Of a DNA stretch of 52,494 nt, positions 1 through 12,700 are shown in pieces. A program made the position numbers and the translations under genes. The stretch's first letter is position 1. Each line of letters starts with the position of its first letter. Source of the stretch: an uncultured Fibrobacter sp. (GTDB lineage: Bacteria > Fibrobacterota > Fibrobacteria > Fibrobacterales > Fibrobacteraceae); NCBI GenBank assembly GCA_946408125.1, contig CAMJQW010000013.1, positions 1 through 52,494 of the forward strand, in the 5' to 3' direction. Under the pieces are notes generated by a model that did no database searches, had not been told where the DNA came from, and was given only the letters and a program-made list of their open reading frames with translations.

Positions 1-452
1 AGGAAGACCACTTCCTGGATTTGTACTGCGGTTACGGCCTGTTCAGCTTTGCGCTGGGCGAAGCTGCCAAGTCGGTTCTCGGTGTGGAATGGGAAGGCCT
101 CTCCATCGACAGTGCGAAGGCATCCGCAAAATTCCTCAAGAAGAACTACCGCTTTGTCGCGGGCAAAATCGACGAGATGTTCGTGCAGACGAGACTCCCG
201 CGGCCCATCCCCGGCGAACCCGAGAAGATATTGCTGGACCCGCCCCGCAAGGGCTGCGAACCCGGAGTCATCCACGCACTCGCCATGCGCAAGCCCATCC
301 GCGTGTGCCACATTTTCTGCGGCACCGACGAGATTCCCGCTTCGCTCAAGGAATGGGAACGCTACGGCTACCGCGTGCGCGAAGTACAGCCGCTCGACTT
401 GTTCCCGGGTACCCCGCACCTTGAAACCATAGTGATGCTGGAGAGGAAGTGA
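1..452 (+). CDS. RNA (uracil-5-)-methyltransferase, TrmA/RlmD family (3' part)
   Basis: This is the C-terminal part of a SAM-dependent RNA m5U methyltransferase; the gene begins upstream of the window and is read in the frame starting at base 3. The first visible residues form the SAM-binding motif I (FLDLYCGYG), followed by the family motif DPPRKG at about residue 80. A cysteine in HIFCGTDE lies where the family's catalytic cysteine is expected, although the usual SCNP context is altered. The family methylates U54 of tRNA or uridines of 23S rRNA; which target applies cannot be decided without the N-terminus. The stop overlaps or closely precedes the MFS gene, suggesting co-transcription. Confidence 0.8.
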   Translation, partial: EDHFLDLYCGYGLFSFALGEAAKSVLGVEWEGLSIDSAKASAKFLKKNYRFVAGKIDEMFVQTRLPRPIPGEPEKILLDPPRKGCEPGVIHALAMRKPIRVCHIFCGTDEIPASLKEWERYGYRVREVQPLDLFPGTPHLETIVMLERK

Positions 453-454
453 GC

Positions 455-1633
455 GTGGAGGAAAAAAAGCCAGCTCTCTGGACCCGCAATTTCGTGACGG
501 TCGCCGCCGCGAACTTTCTGCTGTTCTTTAGCTTTTACCAGCTGCTGCCGATTTTGCCGCTCTACATTATCGAGAAGTTCCAGACCGACAACGCAACCGC
601 AGGGTTCATCATCTCGCTCTACACCATCGGTGCGCTCGCCTGCAGGCCCTTCGCCGGATTCCTCGTGGATACGCTTTCCCGCAAGCCGCTTTACTTCTGG
701 ACGTTCTTCGCGTTTACCGCATGCTTCTTGGGCTACAAGACGGTGGCATTCTTGCCGATACTTGCCGCAGTGCGCTTTGCACACGGCCTCTTCTTCGGGA
801 TTTCGAGTACCGCGAGCAACACGGTGGCCATCGACGCGCTCCCCGCAAGCCGCCGCGGGGAAGGCATCGGCTATTTCGGAATCAGTGTGAATCTCGCGTT
901 TGCGACCGGCCCGATGACCGGCATGTTCCTGTACGAGGCCTTCGGTGACACGATCGTCTTCGCAATTTCGATTATCCTGTGCGTCATCGGCCTGATTCTT
1001 GTGCAAACGCTGAGCGTCCCGCGCAAAGAGAAGAAACCTCACGCGCCCCTTTCGCTCGACCGCTTCTTCCTCACCCGCGCCATCCCGCAGTTCGTGAATT
1101 TCATCTTCGTCGGCTTCGCCTACGGCCCTGTCACCAACTACATCGCGCTCTACGCGAAGGAACTCGGCATCGGAGGTTCCGGCTGGTTCTACGCGCTCAT
1201 CGCGGGCGGGCTCATCCTGAACCGCATCATGACGGGCCGCCTCATCGACAGGGGCTACCTGATTCACCTTGTGGGCACCGGCATGACATTGAACGTGATT
1301 GCGTACTTCATCCTCGCTTTCTGCCACACGCCCGCAACCTTCTTTATCGCCGCATTCCTCATCGGCACGAGCCTCGGGCTCATATTCCCGGGTTACCAGA
1401 CGATGTGCGTGAACCTCGCCCGCCACGACCAGCGCGGCACCGCGAACAGCACATACCTAAGCGGCTGGGACATCGGTATCGGCGCGGGAATCCTCGTTGG
1501 CGGTTCCATGGCGGGGCATTTCGGCATGCACCAGCCCGTATTCCTCGCCTGCGCCATCGCCCTCATTATCGCGGACATCCTCTATTTCGCCTGGACCGCA
1601 AGGCACTACCTGAAAAACAAGCTGGAAGGGTAA
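455..1633 (+). CDS. MFS transporter
   Basis: A major facilitator superfamily permease of about 392 residues with roughly 12 hydrophobic segments, in the inner membrane. The loop between segments 2 and 3 carries the MFS motif A (GFLVDTLSRKP). There is a polar linker near the middle (VPRKEKKPHAP) and a repeat of the motif A theme in the second half (GRLIDRG). The substrate cannot be read from the sequence; drug or sugar-acid efflux is possible. I prefer the GTG at 455 because AGAGGA at 442-447 then sits 7 nt upstream; a GTG at 449 overlapping the previous stop is the alternative. It follows the methyltransferase directly and precedes the Nudix gene by 13 bases, so the three probably form one transcript. 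Confidence 0.85.
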   Translation: MEEKKPALWTRNFVTVAAANFLLFFSFYQLLPILPLYIIEKFQTDNATAGFIISLYTIGALACRPFAGFLVDTLSRKPLYFWTFFAFTACFLGYKTVAFLPILAAVRFAHGLFFGISSTASNTVAIDALPASRRGEGIGYFGISVNLAFATGPMTGMFLYEAFGDTIVFAISIILCVIGLILVQTLSVPRKEKKPHAPLSLDRFFLTRAIPQFVNFIFVGFAYGPVTNYIALYAKELGIGGSGWFYALIAGGLILNRIMTGRLIDRGYLIHLVGTGMTLNVIAYFILAFCHTPATFFIAAFLIGTSLGLIFPGYQTMCVNLARHDQRGTANSTYLSGWDIGIGAGILVGGSMAGHFGMHQPVFLACAIALIIADILYFAWTARHYLKNKLEG

Positions 1634-1646
1634 CTATCTTTACACC

Positions 1647-2183
1647 ATGAAACCCTGGAAACTGCTCAAGACGGAATACCTGGTAGACGCCCCCTGGCTC
1701 AAGGTCGCGAAGGAAACCTGCGAACTCCCGAACGGGAAGGTCATCGACGACTTCTACACGCTATGGCAACCCGACTGGGTGCTGATCCTCCCCCGCACCG
1801 CAGAAGGCAAGTGGGTCATGACGGAACAATACCGACACGGCACCGGGAAAATCGCGCTCGAATTCCCCGCAGGCATTATCGACAAGGGCGAAACTCCGGA
1901 ACAGGCCGCCATCCGCGAGCTGCAAGAGGAATGCGGCTACGGAACAGCAACGACAAAATACCTCGGCAAGTTCCCGGTGAATCCGGACAGGCACCGCGGC
2001 GTATTCCACGTCGTGTTCATCGACGGCGTTTCCAAGAATGGCAAGACGCACTTTGACAGCACCGAAGATATCGAATCGTTCGAGCTCACTGACGAAGACC
2101 TGCAAAAGAAAATAGCGGACGGCTCTCTCAACCATCCGCTACAAATCGCCGGATATTACAAATTCAAGCTTTCCCAAACGTAG
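1647..2183 (+). CDS. Nudix hydrolase, ADP-ribose pyrophosphatase-like
   Basis: A 178-residue cytoplasmic Nudix hydrolase. The Nudix box runs from about residue 76 to 98 with all expected positions (G76, the E of KGE, then RELQEE and G97), which bind the divalent metal. The preceding segment with EQYRHG and LEFPAG is typical of the ADP-sugar pyrophosphatase group, which cleaves ADP-ribose or related nucleoside diphosphate sugars. The exact substrate is inferred from family resemblance only. No good Shine-Dalgarno precedes the ATG; instead TATCTTTA lies 4 bases upstream. The 3' end overlaps the convergent trmO gene by 20 bases. Confidence 0.85.
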   Translation: MKPWKLLKTEYLVDAPWLKVAKETCELPNGKVIDDFYTLWQPDWVLILPRTAEGKWVMTEQYRHGTGKIALEFPAGIIDKGETPEQAAIRELQEECGYGTATTKYLGKFPVNPDRHRGVFHVVFIDGVSKNGKTHFDSTEDIESFELTDEDLQKKIADGSLNHPLQIAGYYKFKLSQT

Positions 2184-2967
2184 CGACAAAAATCCGATGG
2201 AGCGGCTTATCACCGTATTTGTCGGCTTCGTCACGCAATTCCAAATTGGAATATCCCGAAGAAATTCGGGCAAGGACAACCTTTTTTTCGACAGGGTCGA
2301 ACCCAAAGTGTATACGGAATGTCCGGTAGGCAAGCACGCCCTTTCGGGTTGATTCGTCTACCGTCAGTCGACGGCGCGAACTGTCGAAAACATCCTTCGA
2401 GAAATTCCCGTGCGAAAGCTGCACGCGGGCAAAACTTTCCAGATCAAAATTGCTCCGCTCGGCAATCCAGCGGTTCTGCGCCTCGAATTCCTCGGAGCAT
2501 TCAACCGACCATGCATCGCCTTCCTGCTCCTCGACCCAGCCCGCACGTGCATCCGGGAACGCATCCGCCATCGGAATGTACGGCTTGATATCCAGTACCG
2601 GAGTTTCATTCAGCAAGTCGGCCTCGTCTACGAACAAAGTAAGTCCATCGATTTTAAGCAGGCGCACACAGCTAAGCCCGATAGGGTTCGGACGATATGG
2701 ACTGCGACTTGCAAAAGTCCCCACGCGGTCACGGCCCCTGGGAGGCACCGGGGGGCGCGTCGTCGGGCGCCATCCTTCGTTCTCATGGAACTTGAAAATC
2801 ACCCAGATGCGTTCAAAGCCATCGAGGTCACGAAGCGCCGTCTCGAAATTTTGCCCCGCATTCAGCACGATGCGGCCCGGATGCCCAGCAAAAAGACGCC
2901 CCTGTCGGGGAGCGTCATATTTGTAAACGGCATCGCCGTGAAATATTCCGATTGGCTCAATCTGCAT
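2164..2967 (-). CDS. trmO: tRNA (adenine(37)-N6)-methyltransferase TrmO
   Basis: A 267-residue protein of the TsaA/YaeB/TrmO family, which uses SAM to methylate N6 of threonylcarbamoyladenosine at position 37 of certain tRNAs. The N-terminus (EPIGIFH) and the family signature with ASRSPYRPNPIGLS at about residues 85-99 are clear, as is the DIKPYIP motif farther on. The C-terminal half is the usual smaller extension domain. Its ATG overlaps the TAA stop of the upstream lipoprotein gene by one base (TAATG), implying translational coupling. The t6A substrate is made by TsaD, also encoded in this window. The 3' end overlaps the convergent Nudix gene. Confidence 0.9.
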   Translation of the reverse strand: MQIEPIGIFHGDAVYKYDAPRQGRLFAGHPGRIVLNAGQNFETALRDLDGFERIWVIFKFHENEGWRPTTRPPVPPRGRDRVGTFASRSPYRPNPIGLSCVRLLKIDGLTLFVDEADLLNETPVLDIKPYIPMADAFPDARAGWVEEQEGDAWSVECSEEFEAQNRWIAERSNFDLESFARVQLSHGNFSKDVFDSSRRRLTVDESTRKGVLAYRTFRIHFGFDPVEKKVVLARISSGYSNLELRDEADKYGDKPLHRIFVATFGKA

Positions 2968-4247
2968 TACAGGCCGTCTTCCGTAATTCTCCCGTAACGG
3001 ATGTAGTCAATCTTGCCGACAAAGAACCTGTCTTGATGGCTGGACTGATTCATCGAGTCATAACCGATGCCCAGGTTGAATTCCAGTTTCGAAAGATCCG
3101 CCTTGAATTCGGACGCATAGCGGATGCTTCCATCCAGGGAAAGATTCAGAGAATAGAATACGACCCCGGAAAGTTCCGACTTTGCAGGGAAAATCTTCAC
3201 ACGGACAACATGCCATTCATTCAGGGTAACCTCACCCACCGTCGAGGTATTCCAAGACGAGGTCATCTCTGCATCACGGAAATGGAACCGGACCTCGTCG
3301 CCATCCAGGCGGAGCTGCCACCCAGTCTTACCGCTTCCCGGCGGTTCGGCAACAAAGATGTTCCCCATGGAAGATTCCTGCAACGGCATAAAGCGAACTT
3401 CAAAAACAAACCCCTTGTTCTTGAACACATCGCTCAACGGGATGTACAGGCCGTTAGTCCCATCCAAGACCATCGAGTTGCACTCGGCACTGACAGTCGG
3501 CACGCCAGCCTTCAAATAGGCGTCTTCCTTGCCGATATAGTCATGTCCCATGTCGTACGGATCGTTGAATTCATACGCCACATCGAATCCGGTCAAGTCA
3601 GCAGGTTCTTCGGCGGGGCAATCCAACTCATCGGCATTGCTGGCGACAACCTTTTCGTCCTCTGTTTTGGAGGAGCTGCTAACGGGCGTAATTTCTTCCG
3701 AGGAATATCCCTGCGAGCTGGAAGACTGCACAGAACTGGAAGACAGTTCTTGCGAGCTAGAAGAGCTTTTGGCACTACTTGAAGAAGACTCAACGGAACT
3801 GGATGACTTTGTCGAACTCGAAGACTTCGCAGAACTCGAAGAACTCTTGACGTCGCTCATTTTTTCGCATTCAGACGCGAACGCATCCATCATTCGCTTA
3901 TATTCACTAGCCGTGAAAGTCTCCTTTCCGACCGCTACAATGGACTTGTCGCTGCACTCCACGCTCTTGTAATCGGGATCTTTCGTGTACTGCGAACAAG
4001 CCAGTTGAACCGCCTTGTGGTTTTCAAATTCCACGGTCTCGATAACGTCGCCATCGTCGAATTCAAACGTCGTCTTGCTGTAGAACCCTTCTTCAACAGC
4101 TTCGATAACGAGCGGATCCTTTTTGACGACCGTACAGGAAACACCTTCCGCGCCTTCGCCAAAACTATCCGACGAATCGTCGCTACAAGCCACCAGGAAT
4201 GCCGACGCAGCGAGAGCCACGAACGACTTTTGAAGCAGTTTATTCAT
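2967..4247 (-). CDS. Lipoprotein with poly-serine linker and LamG-like domain
   Basis: A 426-residue surface lipoprotein. The N-terminus has a type II signal peptide ending in the lipobox LVAC, with acylation expected at Cys21. A small N-terminal domain of about 120 residues contains several cysteines. It is followed by a serine-rich linker of about 70 residues (repeats of the type SSSSAKSSSS), a hallmark of Fibrobacter secreted proteins. The C-terminal 200 residues look like a concanavalin/LamG jelly roll (FVFEVRFMP, WHVVRVKI, GKIDYIRYGR), a fold often binding carbohydrate. No catalytic signature is visible. A canonical AGGAGGT precedes the ATG at 6 bases. It is coupled to trmO downstream. 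Function is inferred as adhesion or carbohydrate binding. Confidence 0.8.
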   Translation of the reverse strand: MNKLLQKSFVALAASAFLVACSDDSSDSFGEGAEGVSCTVVKKDPLVIEAVEEGFYSKTTFEFDDGDVIETVEFENHKAVQLACSQYTKDPDYKSVECSDKSIVAVGKETFTASEYKRMMDAFASECEKMSDVKSSSSSAKSSSSTKSSSSVESSSSSAKSSSSSQELSSSSVQSSSSQGYSSEEITPVSSSSKTEDEKVVASNADELDCPAEEPADLTGFDVAYEFNDPYDMGHDYIGKEDAYLKAGVPTVSAECNSMVLDGTNGLYIPLSDVFKNKGFVFEVRFMPLQESSMGNIFVAEPPGSGKTGWQLRLDGDEVRFHFRDAEMTSSWNTSTVGEVTLNEWHVVRVKIFPAKSELSGVVFYSLNLSLDGSIRYASEFKADLSKLEFNLGIGYDSMNQSSHQDRFFVGKIDYIRYGRITEDGL

Positions 4248-4298
4248 AATCGACCTCCTATTCTGCTCCTAAACATATAATTTTTCGGCGCAACCAGA

Positions 4299-6614
<2,316 letters not shown>

Positions 6615-6628
6615 CTAGAATCAATTCA

Positions 6629-6664
6629 CAAACAAAAGCCCCGGACGGAGAGTCCTGGGGCTTT
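6629..6664 (-). terminator. Rho-independent terminator of the pilin operon
   Basis: A hairpin with arms AAAGCCCCGGAC and GTCC-T-GGGGCTTT (12 pairs with one bulge) followed on the minus strand by TTTTGTTTGTG. It lies about 75 bases past the stop of the giant minor pilin gene, in the correct direction to end that operon. Confidence 0.75.
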
Positions 6665-6739
6665 GATTGTTGCACGGGGTAAAGGGAAGACTCCCCGTGG
6701 GGGGCTTGGTTACAACCATTGCAAATAAGAATTTGCTTT

Positions 6740-9700
6740 TTATTGTCGTATCACTTTACAACTTAAAGTATTTGAGCCACAACTTGTTGCAAAAGATCCT
6801 GTACACGGGACCGGGTCATTACCATATCCATGTGCGTTACAAACATGGAGTGTCACAGTAGTATTATACTGATTTTGGTATACTCCTCCAATTGTTTTGT
6901 CGAAGGCTCCTGTACATTGTAATTTCGTAGCATTGTCTCGAGCCGAAGTTACAGAAACATTTACTGTACTCCCGCAACCTACATTGTGGGCAACATTTAC
7001 ATCTGTTATACTGACCGCATTCCCATACGTAATAGTAAAATCACATGTGGAAGGAGTATTATTATATTCATTTTCAACACTAAGCCTATAATCAACAGAT
7101 TCGTTTGCTCCGTGTGTGAATGAATCCATATTTGTTCCAGAAGTCCAATCTGCAGATGTATGATTTACTATGGTCGAACCACCACTTGTTATAGAATAGC
7201 TACAATTGCTTGCGCAATTATCAACAGCAGGGTTTAAAATTACATTAGAATTTTTTGTTCTAGAGCCTGTTAATGCAGCACATGCCGAAGTGGAAATTGA
7301 GGCAGGCTCCGTAAGGAAAACCTTCTTGGAACAGGAGTATCCGTTATTGCATGCAAATGTGAATTCTGTTGTCGATGTCACATTTTGGCTGTAGGTTCCG
7401 CTTGATAGCCCCTGATCTGTATTTGACTTGCCATCTTTCCAATTTCCATTAATCTTAAACCCGCACTTATTGGCGATATCAAGGCTGTATGTTGAACTTA
7501 ACGATGTGTTAGCTGCAGCAGTAAAGGTAACGCTTGTTCCAGAAGAAACGGCGCTAGGGTTTACTGAACACGTGACCGGGTCTACAACCGTTATAGTACC
7601 TTCGCACACCTTCTCACTATTGTATACAACTTCATAGGGATAAGTTCCTGCAACATTTGGCATCGGAAGGTTAGAATAATCACTTGTATTACCATTAGAA
7701 TACAAATTAAAATTGTATTCTGTATTATTGAATTTTAGTTTGCCACTTGTATTACTCGGAAAGCCCGATTTGGTTTTAGCCTTGAAATTAGAATATTGAT
7801 ATCCCGTAGGAATCTCTGTAACTTCGCCATTTTTGTCAAACCAGCAATCCGCTTGATATGTCGAACTTGTTGATGTATATGTTATTGCACAATCTTTAGT
7901 CGTTGTTCCCGTTCCGTTCTTTATCGCCACGGTATATTTGTTCGTGGATGCTGTAGCGCTGGCATCAGCAAATGTACGCGGGCTGCTGAATGTTACAAAA
8001 TCATCATCAATGCCGGTAATCTTCATTGTACAAGCATTGTTGTCACAATAGGTCGGACTTAACGTCAATGTTGCAGAACTACCAACAGTAGCAGCCCATC
8101 CTGTGGGACAACTGAACTCCGGTGCCGGCGGATTTACGGTCACGGTTTGCTTACAAGTCAGATTACTTCCAATATCGCCCGAGAACGTGTACGTGTATTC
8201 TTGAGAGCCGACAGAACTCGGTTCCACGGTAAATGACGTTGCCGAGCAACCACTGCCTGTAATCGTTCCATTCCCCGTAAGGCTTGCGCTAGTACAAGAA
8301 CCTCCATAGGACGGAGTGAATGTAAAACTTTCACCCAACGTAATTGTCGAAGGCGATACAGAACATCCAAGCCCATCAACTACTGTCAAAGTCGCATCGC
8401 AAATCTTCTTCTTCGTGCTATTCACAGTATAATACACATCATATGTATAAGAACTTGCAGAATTCGGAGCTGTAAACGTGAATGATTGCGAATTATTGTT
8501 TGCCGCCAAAGTTTTTTCAATTGCGTCGGCTCCGGAACGTTCTATGGATATCGTCGTACTTTCTTCATTGTTTTCGATGTTTGACATAGAGAGCGTCGCC
8601 GTTTCTCCCTTGACAACCGTACCAAAAGAACATGTTGCAGAAATCGAGCCAGGAGCGGACACCGTGAATGATTTCTCCGACTCGCACGCTGTAAACGGCC
8701 TATCCGAATTCGTGCTGCTCAGTCTAAACTTATAGGTTCCTTCGGCAAGCATGTCGGTAGAACCATTAGCAGCGTTCGTCGCCGTCTGCGCATCCGTCAC
8801 ATTTCCGCTACTCGTGCTAGAACTTACCGTCGCTTCGACAGACCCGTTCTTGACGAGTTCGATCTTAAAGTTGCAAGCGTTATCGGGGCAGTTCGCTATA
8901 GAGTACGTGAACTGAGGAACGCCCTTGCCCTGAATTGCGGTTGTCCCAGAAACATCACCACATGTCGCAGTAATACCAGTAACAGAACCAGCTGCCGTAC
9001 ACTCTGAAGTTGTGGCTTCTGTACTTGTGAGAACGATTTTGAAGCTGTAAGAATCGTTGACATGCGTATACGGATTGTCGCTCCAGCTAAATCCAGCGTC
9101 ATCTCCAGTAAATTTGCACCTGGTCGCTTCGTCATTAGAGACCTTTAGACATTCCAGACTGCTCGGCGAGGTGATATAGCTGTGTTCTTCAGTCACATTT
9201 ATCTTGTCCGTGTACACCTGATTTTTCACTGTAGCCGAGATTTTCCAGCTGCCGCCTTCATAATTTGCGCTACATCCTGTGATTTCGACCGCATTCGGGC
9301 AGCTGCTCATCACGCTATGAACATCAACAGATGTTTCGCCAAAGGTCTTCACAAAAACTCCGACAACTTTTTCTGGATCAAAACCTTCCGTATTCGAAAG
9401 ATCTGATACAGGTATCGTCAAAGTAATGTCATTTCCTCCTGCATTCGACTGGTAGGGCAAACTATAGATATGTGTATTGCCATATGTATAGCTATAGTAA
9501 CCTTCCTCATTCTTACTGAACATGTAGACTTCTACAGGCTTCGAATCAGGGTTGTCAAGCGAGACAATCAAGTTTGCTCCGCGGAAGTTTGCAGTTCCAC
9601 TGGCAAGTCCGAAATATTCTCCTTCGCCTGTAGTCACCGTAGATTTAAACGTATAGTGCCTTGAACACGCGTTCTGTTCACCGACCCAGAAAGGACCACA

Positions 9701-12700
9701 ATTGGCAGCAACATGATTTCTCGCCCAGGCAGCCTCTTCTCCATAGACAGTGCAGTTGTCCACATCCACCTTGGCCATCTTAACCTCATTTCCTGCGTTA
9801 TCGAGGTAACCATGGGCCCCTGTAGCAGAGAACGTGTAGCTGTTCCCGCAATTATTGTACGTTGACCCCGAACCACCACAAGCATCCGAGCCATTGTAGT
9901 AATATCCAATATCATTTTGAGTACATTTACCTACAGCATCATACCAGGCGGACATTCCAACCCAGGGTTTGACTTCCGTCCCCTTCGGGACAACTCCACC
10001 CGTATAGGCGGCCTTAAACGAGCAACTGAGCACCGGATAGGTATCCCAACATTCCGAACGGTATGAATCACTCTTCCAGCCTATACCATATATTTTAAAG
10101 TTCTGGTTGGAAAGAGTGTATCCCACATATTCATTCGGAACGTTTGCCGTACCTGTTACGCCAGTAATGTTCTCATCGGTAAGGACGAATGTGGCGGAAT
10201 AAGGATCATTCGACCAAGCGCTCGAATAAACATCCACCTTTAACACATCATTTCCAGTTTCCGCGTCTTTCCCAATTGTTGCCGACATCAGTACCATCGA
10301 ATTTCTGTCTGGAGTATATGTGGCGGAGCCGTTGCGGACAAGAGATTCCTCTTTCCAAGGCGGCGCACCATTGAGGCTCAAACGAGCTTTGAGCGTACCA
10401 TCAGAAGCGATAAAGACGTTGAGTTTGAGGAACGACGAGACAGAAGGATCCGACCGCAGAATGAATCCCGAGTTCATGGAAGAAGCCATGGCAACGTCTC
10501 CCGTACTCGTTCCCTCGCGCGCCGGCTGGAACTGAGCCTTCAAGGTTCCATAAACCCCCGCCTGAACAGAACTCATAATAACAGCGTATTTCTTTTCAGA
10601 TTCCTTCCTTCCACGTGTTGCACTAGATTTCAGTGCAATTCGTCCATCAACAACAGAATAATCAATATCATTCATAGTCGCAGTCGAAGCAGAAACCAGT
10701 CGCCATTTCGCATTCGGGAACGAGGATGTCGTCAAGACATACATGCACCTATTTCCATCATTTTCACAAAAATCTATGCAGTAATCAGTTTCATGACCAC
10801 ATTCGATGTAGTCTCGATTATGCCTATATCCCTCCCCATGTGTCGGCTCCTTGAATTCGTCAAAGAAGCAATGTTTGTCTTTTTCTCCAAAATGCGCATA
10901 AACCATATTGTCGTCCGACGAAATGGTCATTGAATAAGTCAGCCCCGCATAAGCCTCGTCATCAACACAATCTGGGCCATTCTCGCACTTCCAATAATTA
11001 AATTCAGCCGGATTTTCAGGTTCAAGAGACAACGTCACCTCAGATCCATGATAGACTTTCACGTCACATTTTTCTTCACGCTTATCCAAATCAACAAAGT
11101 CGGCATAAGAGCATTCACTCTCTCGTGAACCGCCATTATCGTCTTCCACACTAATTTTTATCTTTCTATCCCCTGCCAAAGTTCCTTCAACATCAAATCC
11201 AGCGTGGAACGTCATCGGAACCTTCTTGAGCGAAGCATAAAGATAATAGGGCGGATTTTTATTTGCCTCAAGCGGAGCGTCGTGCGACACCGGAGCAATG
11301 ACAACCTGACAACCAGCAACATCCTTGACCTTGCTCAAGGAAACTGCTCCAGAGATTGCGCAGCCCCATCTATTGTTCACATCAGACGCAGAACAGGCAA
11401 CGCCATTAGCCACCACCCATTCTTCTGTTGTATTGCAATCAGGCCGGTCTTTTATTCTATCATAATCCCCTCCAGTCAAGCAATTTGCATCACTTGTATT
11501 GGCAAGGCAATAGTCTGCAATACTTTTTCGTTCAATCGGCGCCGTATTTGCATTGAAAATAACCTCTGGCCCCCCTGGGTAACAGCCTGACGTCTCAGTA
11601 ATATACATCACAGCAGAGCCGTCTGCTGAACTCACATTGTTTACCGTAAACACAGGTTTCGGTTCCTCTGTAGTTACCGCAACAGAGTACTTATTATCTC
11701 CTAACGGCGTCACTCCTGTTCGAGGAGTGACTGTCCACTCGTCGCTATTATAATCTGCAAAAAGTTCCACTTGGCACGTTTGCGTTGCGCCTCCGGGAGT
11801 TCCCGGCAGAACCAAGGTAACAGGTGTTGAACCACCAATATTCACTTCCTTTGTTGTTTCTGCAAATGACACCGTCGGAAGGTTTCCTCCTTCTCCAGTA
11901 ACGCGAACCCAGAAAGGAACCGTCTGCTGAGCAGGGCCAGTCTTGGATTGTACAGAACCGGTCGCCAAGCACAAGTAATCCCCTTCAACAAGCTTCGTGT
12001 CTCCAGGAACAAGTTTTCCCGTTGTTGGAATGCCTCCATTGCAACTAATTGAAGGACTTGTTACTGGGTACGCACTATTCAACGGCACTATGTTATAGTA
12101 ATTTTCAAGTTTTCCTTTTGCATCTCTAGTTAAATATATGATGCGCGGAAGCACAATGAACGACGCATCAACTTCATTCGCCCTATTTGCATTGACCTCT
12201 TCAGCGTTCTTATATTGGGACTCAAGTGTCACGGACAACTGCGGTGCAACGGCTATATAATAATTGTCGTATCCCCCCGTAGAGTAGCCATCTGAAATAG
12301 AGCTAGAAGCCGATGACGAAGTACTTCCTCCACCCGTGCCACCACAAGTAGACCCATTATTTTCGCAAAGGATCTTTGCATCTGAAAGAACTTGCATCAA
12401 ATTCGGATCATACGTTATTGAAGATGTCTGCAGTTTACCCATCCCCGAGCACGAAGCGGCCGTCGCATAAATCGTTCCCGTAAGGTTAAACTGGTTACCC
12501 GTTCCAATTCCGCCTTCCGTGTAAATGAACGTATTCTTTCTCGTCGCATCGTTAAGCGTATTGATACCCTTTTCCAAATAGTAGAACACGTAACTCGTAT
12601 CCTCGGTATCCATAAACGATGTGTAAACAGAATCCGTCGCAATCACAATAAAACGGCCCTGCAATTTCCCGCTCGGGTTCGTCGAAGTCGTTCCGCCCGA

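Noticed and set aside
368..1426. A long minus-strand frame opposite the MFS gene
   Set aside because: Product is highly charged and low in hydrophobic residues, typical of an antisense reading of a membrane-protein gene.
6740..9300. Repeated-looking segments in the giant pilin gene as a possible CRISPR or tandem DNA repeat
   Set aside because: The similarity is at protein level (Ig-like modules of about 90 residues); no identical DNA repeats with regular spacers are visible.
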